From Bifidobacteriaceae bacterium (GTDB lineage Bacteria; Actinomycetota; Actinomycetes; Actinomycetales; WQXJ01): 6,196 bases of DNA. The number at the start of each line of letters is the position of its first letter. The first letter of the stretch is position 1. Under the pieces are notes generated by a model. The model was given only the letters and a program-made list of their open reading frames with translations. It did not search any database and was not told where the DNA came from. This document shows, one piece after another, positions 1 to 5,810 of this stretch. The translations under genes were made by a program, and so were the position numbers. The DNA lies in NCBI GenBank assembly GCA_031261885.1, contig JAISIU010000264.1, positions 1 to 6,196 on the forward strand, written 5' to 3'.

Positions 1-279
1 GAACGCGAGGCCCAACGGACCCTGCGCGACGCCAAACGGGAGGCCGAGCACGGCCGGCGCGAATCAGAGCGCGCCGAGCGCGAGCGGCGACGCGCCGGCA
101 AACCCCGCATCGGCGCGACCATCTGGGGGCTCCTGCTGGTGCTGGCCGGGCTCTCGATCGGCGCGGCCTCGCTCGGGACGACGTTCGACCTCGTGTTGGC
201 CGCCGTCATCGTGCTCTGCCTGGGCGGCATCGCGCTGATCGCCGGTTCGATCCGGGCCGCGCTGCGCCGCCAGGGCTAG
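1..279 (+). CDS. Membrane protein, C-terminal fragment (possibly PspC-family)
   Basis: Frame 1 is open from the window edge to TAG at 277-279, giving 92 residues; the start lies outside. Residues 1-37 are strongly charged (Arg/Glu-rich, e.g. ERERRRAGKPR), consistent with a cytoplasmic linker or short helix. Two hydrophobic stretches follow, roughly residues 41-59 and 62-84, split by a short polar turn (GTTFD), and the protein ends in a short basic tail (RAALRRQG). This is a plausible two-helix hairpin with both ends in the cytoplasm. Actinobacterial PspC-domain proteins often have such an Arg-rich linker followed by a hydrophobic pair, and from memory such genes can lie near guaA, but the PspC domain itself would be upstream and is not visible, so the family is a guess. 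The gene converges on ackA with 15 nt between stop codons. Coding status is fairly secure; function is unknown. Confidence 0.7.
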   Translation, partial: EREAQRTLRDAKREAEHGRRESERAERERRRAGKPRIGATIWGLLLVLAGLSIGAASLGTTFDLVLAAVIVLCLGGIALIAGSIRAALRRQG

Positions 280-288
280 CGGACTAGC
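275..288. other. Small hairpin at the convergent gene junction
   Basis: GCTAG, loop CGGA, CTAGC: a 5-bp perfect stem that overlaps the TAG stop of the plus-strand gene. It sits between two converging genes whose stops are 15 nt apart. The stem is short and no T tract follows on either strand, so it is at most a weak terminator element. The same bases can also be read as a short tandem repeat (CTAGCGG twice, at 276-282 and 284-290). Confidence 0.25.
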
Positions 289-294
289 GGCCGT

Positions 295-1494
295 TCAGCG
301 ACCGATCAGCCCGGCCGTCTCGCGCGCGATCTCCAGCTCCTCGTTGGTTGGCACCACCCACACCTGGACGCGGCTGTCCGGCCGGGAGATCAGGCCCTGG
401 GTGCCCGGCGGCAGCGCCTGGTTGATCTCGGCGTCGAAGTCGATGCCGAGCCCGTCCAGCCCGCCGCACACCTCCTCGCGGACCTCGGGCGTGTTCTCGC
501 CGATGCCGGCCGTCCACGCGATCGCGTCGACGTGGCCCAGCTGGGCCATGTAGTTGCCGATGTAGGCGCGGATGCGGTGGCAGAACACGTGGATCGCGAG
601 CTGTGCCGCCTCGTCGCCGGCGTCCGCGGCCTTGCGGATGTCGCGCATGTCGAGCGTGCCGGTCAGGCCGATCAGGCCGGACTTCTTGTTGCACATCTCG
701 TCGAGCTGATCGGTGTCCATGCCCTCCTCGCGGGCCAGGAGGAACAGGATGGCCGGGTCGATGTCGCCGCAGCGCGAGCCCATGACGAGGCCCTCCAGCG
801 GGGTCAGGCCCATGGACACCTCGACGGATTTGCCGCCGCGCACCGCGCAGACCGAGGCGCCGGAGCCGGCGTGGACCACGATGACGTTGACGTCCTTCGG
901 GTCGCGGCCCATGGCCTTGGCCGTCTCGACGGAGACGTACTTGTGCGAGGTGCCGTGCGCGCCGTAGCGGCGGATGCGGTGCTTGGCCGCCAGGTCCCGG
1001 GGGATCGCGTACGTGTAGACCTCCGGCGGGAGCGTCTGGTGGAACGCGGTGTCGAACACCGCAACCTGCGGGAGGTCGGGCCAGATGGCCTCGGCGGCGG
1101 CGATGCCGAGCAGGGCGGCCGGGTTGTGCAGCGGGGCCAGTGGGGCGAGCTCCTGGATCTGGGCCTTGACCTCGGGCGTCACGAGCGTCGGGCCGTCGAA
1201 GATGGCGCCGCCCTGGACCACGCGGTGGCCGACGGCGCAGATGCCGGCCTGGTCCAGCGAGGGGCCGTACTGGCCGAACATTGACACGACGGCGCGCATC
1301 GCGACCGTGTGGTCCGGGGCCGGCTTGTCCTCGGCCCGGTGCTTGACGCCGTCGGGCCCCTTGTGCGTGACCGTGGAGACGTCCTCGCCGATCCGCTCGA
1401 CGGAGCCGGACGCGACCGCCTCCCCGCTGCCTAAGTCGATGAGCTGATATTTCAGCGAGGACGAGCCCGCGTTGACGACGAAGACCGTTGCCAT
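295..1494 (-). CDS. ackA: Acetate kinase
   Basis: Cytoplasmic ASKHA-fold kinase catalysing acetyl phosphate + ADP to acetate + ATP, reversibly; partner of Pta. At 399 aa it has the usual family length and aligns with Methanosarcina thermophila AckA almost without offset. Visible motifs: VVNAGSSSLKY near residues 6-16 (phosphate 1), GHRVV 89-93 with Arg91, LAPLHNP 119-125, FDTAFHQT 147-154 with Asp148, HGTSH 180-184 with His180, MGSRCGDIDP 238-247 with Arg241, TAGIGEN 328-334 (adenosine region) and TNEELEIA 383-390 at the C-terminus. ATG at 1494 is the natural start, because strand 1 begins at once and an AAAGGA ribosome site lies 11 nt upstream. Oddities: the usual YGFHGTSH reads YGAHGTSH (Ala179), HLGNGAS reads HAGSGAS (Ala209, Ser211) and the usual HRVVHGG reads HRVVQGG (Gln94). 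All lie in or near the substrate pocket, so acetate specificity is inferred, not certain. It follows pta on the same strand after 137 nt. Confidence 0.96.
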   Translation of the reverse strand: MATVFVVNAGSSSLKYQLIDLGSGEAVASGSVERIGEDVSTVTHKGPDGVKHRAEDKPAPDHTVAMRAVVSMFGQYGPSLDQAGICAVGHRVVQGGAIFDGPTLVTPEVKAQIQELAPLAPLHNPAALLGIAAAEAIWPDLPQVAVFDTAFHQTLPPEVYTYAIPRDLAAKHRIRRYGAHGTSHKYVSVETAKAMGRDPKDVNVIVVHAGSGASVCAVRGGKSVEVSMGLTPLEGLVMGSRCGDIDPAILFLLAREEGMDTDQLDEMCNKKSGLIGLTGTLDMRDIRKAADAGDEAAQLAIHVFCHRIRAYIGNYMAQLGHVDAIAWTAGIGENTPEVREEVCGGLDGLGIDFDAEINQALPPGTQGLISRPDSRVQVWVVPTNEELEIARETAGLIGR

Positions 1495-1505
1495 GTCGTG
1501 TGGGT

Positions 1506-1511
1506 TCCTTT
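1506..1511 (-). promoter_or_regulatory. Ribosome binding site of ackA
   Basis: On the minus strand AAAGGA lies 11 nt before the ATG at 1494, within the longer purine run GGAAAGGAA. It is the clearest Shine-Dalgarno site in the window and supports this start. The 30 nt upstream are rich in C and A. Confidence 0.7.
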
Positions 1512-1631
1512 CCGGTTGCGTTGCGTGGTGCGTTGGGTTGAGAGGGGAACGTTCAGTTGTGGCGGCCGGCCGCGCACGATGCCGAGTGGCGCCATCGGGC
1601 GCGTCCCCCGCCGCCCGGGACCGTGCCCGGC

Positions 1632-3683
1632 TCAGGCGGCGGCCTGGATGGCCGTGATGATGATCGTGTTGACGATGTCGTCCGGCGTGGCGCCGCGCGA
1701 CAGGTCGTTGACCGGCTTGTTCAGCCCCTGGAGCACGGGTCCGATGGCGAGCGCCCCGGAGGAGCGCTGGACCGCCTTGTAGCAGATGTTCCCGGCCTCG
1801 AGCGAGGGGAAGACGAACACCGTGGCCCGGCCCGCGACGGGCGAGTCCGGCATCTTGGTGGCCGCCACGGACGGTACCACGGCGGCGTCGAACTGGATAG
1901 GCCCGTCGATCGCGAGGTCCGGCGCGGCGGCCTTGGCCAGCGCGGTCGCCTCCGTGACGAGGTCGACGTCCGGGCCCTTGCCGCTGGTGCCCGTCGAGTA
2001 GGACAGCATCGCGACGCGCGGGTCGATGCCGAAGGCCTGGGCCGTGGCCGCCGACGTGACGGCGATGTCGGCCAGTTCCTCCGCCGTTGGGTTCGGGTTG
2101 ACCGCGCAGTCGCCGAACGCGAGCACGCGGTCCGCCATCGCCATGAGGAACACGGAGGAGACGATCTTGGAGCCGGGCTTCGTCTTGATGATCTGGAAGC
2201 TGGGCCGGATCGTGTCGGCCGTCGTGTGGCAGGCGCCCGAGACCATGCCGTCCGCCTGGCCCGTGTAGATCATCATCGTGCCGATGTAGGTGCCGGACTT
2301 CATCGTCTCGCGCGCCTGGTCGATGGTCACGCCCTTCTTCTTGCGCAGCTCCGCGAACTTTTCCGCGAACGGCTCGACGAGGTCGGTGGCGGCCGGGTCC
2401 TGGATCCGGGCCGCGGCCAGGTCGAGGCCGAGCGTCTTGGCGCGGGCCTGGACCACCTCGGGGATGCCGAGCAGCGTGATGTCGGCCGCGCCGAGGGCCA
2501 GCACGCGCGCGGCGGCCTCCAGCACCCTCGCGTCCTCGCTCTCCGGCAGCACGATCCGCTTCTTGTCCGCCTGGGCGCGCTCCACGAGATTCGCCTGGAA
2601 GGCGAGCGGCGTGATGACGCCGGGCGTGAAGCGGTCGATGGCGTCGAGCAGTTTGGCGGAGTCCGTGTTCTCCGTGAACAGCGCCAGCGCGGCCTCGATC
2701 TTGCGGGTGGCGCCGGCCAGCACCTGCGGCCGCATGGCCCGGAGCCTAACGAGCACCGCGTCCGCCGTCAGCTCCGTGGCGATCACGGGCAGCGGCGAGG
2801 TGGCGACGAGCCGGGCCACCGAGTCGCTCGGCATGAGCCCGTCGGTCAGCACGATCCCGGCGGGGGTCGCGAAGCCCTCGTGGCCGGCGGCGGCCAGCAC
2901 GGCGGACAGGGCGCCGGCGCGCCCGCCGGACATGACGACGACGCCGCCCGGCGCGAGCCGGGCCAGCAGGGCGTCCGCGTTCATGGCCGCCACCTGGACG
3001 GTCAGCGCCTCCGTGTCGAGCCCGGTCTCGTCCCCGGCCAGCAGCTTGCCGCCGATGGCGGCCATCGCCTCCCGGAGGGACGGCGCGGTCACGTAGTGGG
3101 ATTCGGGGATCGCGTAAGCGGGCACGTCGAGGTGGGTCAGCTCGTCGCGGATCGCGCCGAGGTCCTCCGGAACGCACCGGTTCGCGACGACGGCCACGAC
3201 GCTCGCGTGGTGGGCCGTCATCGTCCCGATCGCGACCTTGGTGCGGGGCAGCACCTCGCCCGTGTTCCAGCCGTCCGCGCCGACCACGAGCAGGACGGGC
3301 AGGCCGAGGTCGGCCGCGACCTGGGCGTTGATGCCGAGTTCCTCGCCGCCGCCCTGGCCGCGGTAGTCGGAGCCGAGCACGATGACGGTGTCGCACTGCC
3401 GGGCGATCGCGCGGTAGCGCTGCAGGATCTGGGTGCGGGCCTGGTCCGGCGCCTGGTGGTACTGCTCGAAGCTGACCCCGAGCGGGTCCGACCACGATTG
3501 GTCCGTGCCGCAGCGGGTCCGCAGCAGCTCGACGAGCGTGTCGGGCTGGGCCAGCGTGTCGACGAGCGGCCGGAACAGGCCGACCCGCGCGTGCCGGCCC
3601 TTGAGCGCCTCCATGAGGCCGAGGGCGACGATCGAACGGACCGAGTCGGCCCTGACGGACGTGAGATAGACGGAGCTTGTCAT
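1632..3683 (-). CDS. pta: Phosphate acetyltransferase, long three-domain form
   Basis: Converts acetyl-CoA + phosphate to acetyl phosphate + CoA in the cytoplasm, feeding AckA downstream. From ATG 3683 it is 683 aa, normal for the long bacterial form. Residues 1 to about 200 are a BioD-like P-loop-type domain (SVYLTSV, GSDYRGQGGGEELGINAQVAADLG at 104-127 and VVANRC at 165-170); about 205-330 is a DRTGG-like domain (PGGVVVMSGGRAG at 245-257, PAGIVLTDGL at 274-283). The catalytic PTA_PTB domain runs from KKRIVLPESED at 374 to the end, with YIGTMMIYTGQADGMVSGA 466-484, TIRPSFQIIKT 491-501, GDCAVNPNPTAEELA 524-538, YSTGTSG 562-568 and NDLSRGATPDDIV 659-671. Ser662, Arg663 and Asp669 match the catalytic Ser309/Arg310/Asp316 of the archaeal enzyme. 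The N-terminal P-loop is degenerate (SVRADSVRS, no GKS). An ATG at 3698 (adding MAERA) is a possible alternative start; a GTG at 3776 is unlikely because its extra residues are Ala/Gly/Pro-rich and unlike Pta. Neither near start has a well-spaced ribosome site. Confidence 0.95.
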   Translation of the reverse strand: MTSSVYLTSVRADSVRSIVALGLMEALKGRHARVGLFRPLVDTLAQPDTLVELLRTRCGTDQSWSDPLGVSFEQYHQAPDQARTQILQRYRAIARQCDTVIVLGSDYRGQGGGEELGINAQVAADLGLPVLLVVGADGWNTGEVLPRTKVAIGTMTAHHASVVAVVANRCVPEDLGAIRDELTHLDVPAYAIPESHYVTAPSLREAMAAIGGKLLAGDETGLDTEALTVQVAAMNADALLARLAPGGVVVMSGGRAGALSAVLAAAGHEGFATPAGIVLTDGLMPSDSVARLVATSPLPVIATELTADAVLVRLRAMRPQVLAGATRKIEAALALFTENTDSAKLLDAIDRFTPGVITPLAFQANLVERAQADKKRIVLPESEDARVLEAAARVLALGAADITLLGIPEVVQARAKTLGLDLAAARIQDPAATDLVEPFAEKFAELRKKKGVTIDQARETMKSGTYIGTMMIYTGQADGMVSGACHTTADTIRPSFQIIKTKPGSKIVSSVFLMAMADRVLAFGDCAVNPNPTAEELADIAVTSAATAQAFGIDPRVAMLSYSTGTSGKGPDVDLVTEATALAKAAAPDLAIDGPIQFDAAVVPSVAATKMPDSPVAGRATVFVFPSLEAGNICYKAVQRSSGALAIGPVLQGLNKPVNDLSRGATPDDIVNTIIITAIQAAA

Positions 3684-3779
3684 TGCTCTTTCAGCCATGC
3701 CTTTCGCCGGGGACCCCGCGCGGAGGGGCGGGGCGGCCTTGGCCGGACGCCCCGCAGCGCCCCAGCCAGCCAACACACA

Positions 3780-3785
3780 AGCTTA
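3780..3785 (-). promoter_or_regulatory. Candidate -10 box of a pta promoter
   Basis: On the minus strand the hexamer TAAGCT fits the TAnnnT pattern of actinobacterial -10 boxes and lies in an otherwise very GC-rich guaA-pta gap. It would place transcription start near 3773 and give a leader of about 90 nt before the pta ATG. The nine-mer TAAGCTTGT here also occurs just upstream of guaA. No recognisable -35 hexamer is seen at the expected distance, so this is tentative. Confidence 0.3.
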
Positions 3786-3805
3786 GAGCCTCGCGCCGCC
3801 GCGCG

Positions 3806-3820
3806 CGCCGACGGGCGGCG
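3806..3820. other. Weak GC hairpin downstream of guaA
   Basis: CGCCG, loop ACGGG, CGGCG: a 5-bp perfect stem about 18 nt after the guaA stop codon. No T tract follows on the minus strand, so it is not a convincing intrinsic terminator, and readthrough from guaA into pta remains possible. Confidence 0.2.
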
Positions 3821-3838
3821 TGGGGCCGGCCTGGCGGC

Positions 3839-5623
3839 TCACTCCCATTCGATGGTCCCCGGCGGCTTGCTCGTGACGTCGAGCACCACGCGGTTGATGC
3901 CGTCCACCTCGCCCGTGACCCGCCCGGCGATCTTGACGAGGACCTCGTCGGGGATCCGGGCCCAGTCCGCGGTCATCGCGTCGTCCGAGGTCACGGGCCG
4001 GATCACGATCGGATGCCCGTAGGTGCGGGCGTCGCCCTGGACACCGACGGAGCGGACGCCGGCCAGCAGCACGACGGGACACTGCCAGATCTCACGGTCG
4101 AGGCCGGCGCGGGACAGCTCCTCGCGCACGATCCGGTCCGCCTGGCGCAACGTGGCGAGGCGTTCCTCCGTGATGTCACCGATCACGCGGATCGCGAGGC
4201 CCGGGCCCGGGAACGGCTGGCGCCACACGATGGCCTCCGGCAGGCCGAGCTCGGTGCCGACGGCCCTGACCTCGTCCTTGAACAGCGTGCGCAGCGGCTC
4301 CACCAGGCTGAACGCGAGGTCGTCCGGCAGGCCGCCGACGTTGTGGTGGGACTTGATGTTGGCCGCGCCGTCGCCGCCGCCCGATTCGACGACGTCCGGG
4401 TACAACGTGCCCTGCACGAGGAAGCGGTAGTCCCCGGTGACGTTCTCTCCCCGGGGAGCGCCGGCATCGTCGGCTTTCGCTCCGGTTCCGGCAGCGCTAC
4501 GGGTGGGCGATGTCGGTTGGTGCGTCGCGGCATCGGACGCGGGTTCCGTTTCGGTTCCCACGAGCGGGGCCTCGATGACCTCCGGCAACGCCTCCGGCCC
4601 GGCCGCGACGAGGCGGCGGGCCGCCCACTCGAAGACGCGGATGAACTCGCGGCCGATGATCTTGCGCTTGGCCTCCGGTTCGGCGACGCCGGCGAGGGCG
4701 CCGAGGAAGCGGGCGCGCGCGTCCACGGTGACGAGGCGGACGCCCGTGGCCTGGCGGAAGTCCTGCTCGACCTGCTCGCGTTCGTCAGCGCGCAGCAGCC
4801 CGTGGTCCACGAACACGCAGGTCAGCCGGTCGCCGATGGCCCGCTGGACGAGGGCGGCCGCGACGGCCGAATCGACGCCGCCCGAGAGGCCGCAGACGGC
4901 CTTGGCCTCCGGTCCGATCTGGCGGGAGACCTGGTCGATGAGCCGGGCCGCGATCGACCCGGGCGTCCAGTCCGGCTTCAGGCCGGCGGCGCGGTAGAGG
5001 AAGTTCTCGATGAGGCGCTGGCCGAGCGGCGTGTGCTTGACCTCCGGGTGCCACTGCACGCCGTAGAGGCCGCGCGCCGGGTCCTCGAAGGCGGCGACGG
5101 GCGCGCCCGGGGTCGAGGCGAGGCAGCGGAAACCGGCGGGGGCCGTGTCGACGGCGACGCCGTGGCTCATCCAGACCTTCTGGCCGGCCGGGGAGCCGTG
5201 GAGGAGGACGGAGTCCTCGGCGACGGCTTGGGCGTCGAGGAGGGTCGCGTCCGTGTGCCCGTACTCGCCCTGGGCGGCGCGGTCCACGTGGCCGCCGAGC
5301 GCGTGGGCCATGGCCTGGAAGCCGTAGCAGATGCCGAGGATCGGCACGCCAGCCGTGAACAGGGCCGGGTCCACCTGGGGCGCGCCGGGCTCCGTGACGG
5401 AGGCGGGGCCGCCGGACAGGATGATCGCGGCCGGATGTTTGGCGAGGACGCGGGCCGCGGGCCACGTGTGCGGCACGATCTCGGAGTAGACGTGCGCCTC
5501 GCGCACGCGGCGCGCGATCAGCTGCGCGTACTGGGCCCCAAAGTCGACGACGAGGACGGGCCGGGCGGCCTGGTCGGCGGGTGCTGGAGGTGTGGGTGGC
5601 GCGGAAACGGCCGGAGCAGTCAC
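3839..5623 (-). CDS. guaA: GMP synthase (glutamine-hydrolysing)
   Basis: Last step of GMP synthesis: XMP + glutamine + ATP gives GMP, with ammonia passed from a glutaminase domain to an ATP-pyrophosphatase domain; cytoplasmic, usually dimeric. From GTG 5623 it is 594 aa against 525 in E. coli. Class I glutaminase domain about residues 22-210: VLVVDFGAQYAQLIARRVRE, nucleophile Cys99 in GICYG, His192 and Glu194 in WHPEV. ATP-binding SGGVDS at 247-252; dimerisation domain with SHHNVGGLP 425-433, PFPGPGLAIRV 470-480 and C-terminal KPPGTIEWE. Extra length comes from a 20-residue Ala/Pro-rich N-terminus and about 58 extra residues near 338-398, between FIRVFEWAAR and YRFLVQGT, low in complexity and with relaxed codon use. 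GTG 5623 is chosen because a TAAGCT box ends 8 nt upstream, which suits a nearly leaderless mRNA; TTG at 5632 would overlap that box. The frame stays open far upstream, but that extension runs antisense to the next gene. Confidence 0.96.
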   Translation of the reverse strand: MTAPAVSAPPTPPAPADQAARPVLVVDFGAQYAQLIARRVREAHVYSEIVPHTWPAARVLAKHPAAIILSGGPASVTEPGAPQVDPALFTAGVPILGICYGFQAMAHALGGHVDRAAQGEYGHTDATLLDAQAVAEDSVLLHGSPAGQKVWMSHGVAVDTAPAGFRCLASTPGAPVAAFEDPARGLYGVQWHPEVKHTPLGQRLIENFLYRAAGLKPDWTPGSIAARLIDQVSRQIGPEAKAVCGLSGGVDSAVAAALVQRAIGDRLTCVFVDHGLLRADEREQVEQDFRQATGVRLVTVDARARFLGALAGVAEPEAKRKIIGREFIRVFEWAARRLVAAGPEALPEVIEAPLVGTETEPASDAATHQPTSPTRSAAGTGAKADDAGAPRGENVTGDYRFLVQGTLYPDVVESGGGDGAANIKSHHNVGGLPDDLAFSLVEPLRTLFKDEVRAVGTELGLPEAIVWRQPFPGPGLAIRVIGDITEERLATLRQADRIVREELSRAGLDREIWQCPVVLLAGVRSVGVQGDARTYGHPIVIRPVTSDDAMTADWARIPDEVLVKIAGRVTGEVDGINRVVLDVTSKPPGTIEWE

Positions 5624-5631
5624 GGCGGACA

Positions 5632-5637
5632 AGCTTA
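5632..5637 (-). promoter_or_regulatory. Candidate -10 box of guaA (near-leaderless)
   Basis: TAAGCT on the minus strand, matching TAnnnT, ends 8 nt before the GTG start, so transcription would begin at or about 2 nt before that codon. No Shine-Dalgarno sequence at usual spacing precedes the GTG, which fits leaderless initiation, a common mode in actinobacteria. No clear -35 element is visible in the GC-rich sequence upstream. Confidence 0.4.
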
Positions 5638-5726
5638 CCCGCGTGCGCGCGCCCCGCCCCCCACGTGCCCCCCTTGATGTTGATCCCGAGGGAGGCAGTC
5701 GGTCCGGCCTCATCGCCCAGCGGTTC

Positions 5727-5780
5727 ATCCGGAGGTTTCGGCCCTGAATCTGGCGGTTTTGGGGGCCGAAACCTCCGGAT
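5727..5780. repeat. Perfect 18-bp inverted repeat between divergent genes
   Basis: Left arm ATCCGGAGGTTTCGGCCC at 5727-5744, right arm GGGCCGAAACCTCCGGAT at 5763-5780, loop of 18 nt at 5745-5762. The arms match at all 18 positions. Both flanking genes point away from it, so it is badly placed for a terminator of either, although on the plus strand a short T-rich run (CGTTTGTTCT) does follow. The right arm reaches the expected -35 region of the plus-strand gene. It could be an operator, a dispersed intergenic palindrome, or a terminator blocking stray plus-strand transcription. The loop contains a degenerate copy of the arm. Confidence 0.85.
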
Positions 5781-5798
5781 CGTTTGTTCTGACCCGCG

Positions 5799-5804
5799 TA
5801 GGGT
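5799..5804 (+). promoter_or_regulatory. Candidate -10 box of the LOG-like gene (leaderless)
   Basis: TAGGGT matches TAnnnT and is followed by exactly 6 nt before the ATG at 5811, so the predicted first transcribed base is the A of the start codon. The only purine-rich sequence (GGAG, 5806-5809) is 1 nt from the ATG, too close to serve as a ribosome site, which favours leaderless translation. A small inverted repeat GACCC...GGGTC (5791-5805) overlaps the box. No strong -35 hexamer is seen. Confidence 0.4.
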
Positions 5805-5810
5805 CGGAGC

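Noticed and set aside
1562..1573. Perfect 12-bp palindrome GCGGCCGGCCGC between pta and ackA as a terminator or operator.
   Set aside because: It has no loop and no T tract, and short G/C-only palindromes are frequent by chance in this composition.
1615..1630. Hairpin CCGGG...CCCGG after the pta stop as an intrinsic terminator.
   Set aside because: The stem is only 5 bp with no T-rich tail on the minus strand, too weak to call.
3684..3776. Longer Pta starting at GTG 3776.
   Set aside because: The extra residues are Ala/Gly/Pro-rich, do not resemble Pta N-termini, and the first conserved strand (SVYLTSV) begins just after the ATG at 3683.
1557..4022. Very long open frame on the plus strand opposite pta and the end of guaA (also 532-1284 and 3677-5677).
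   Set aside because: The translations are Arg/Gly/Asp/His-rich with no recognisable domains and run antisense to confidently identified enzymes. Long open antisense frames are expected when third codon positions are nearly all G or C.
4447..4458. Perfect 12-bp palindrome CTCCCCGGGGAG inside guaA.
   Set aside because: It lies within coding sequence and is made almost only of C and G, so chance is a sufficient explanation.
5624..5810. Riboswitch or other structured leader upstream of guaA.
   Set aside because: Apart from the simple inverted repeat I see no conserved riboswitch core, and the likely guaA promoter lies downstream of the repeat, next to the start codon.
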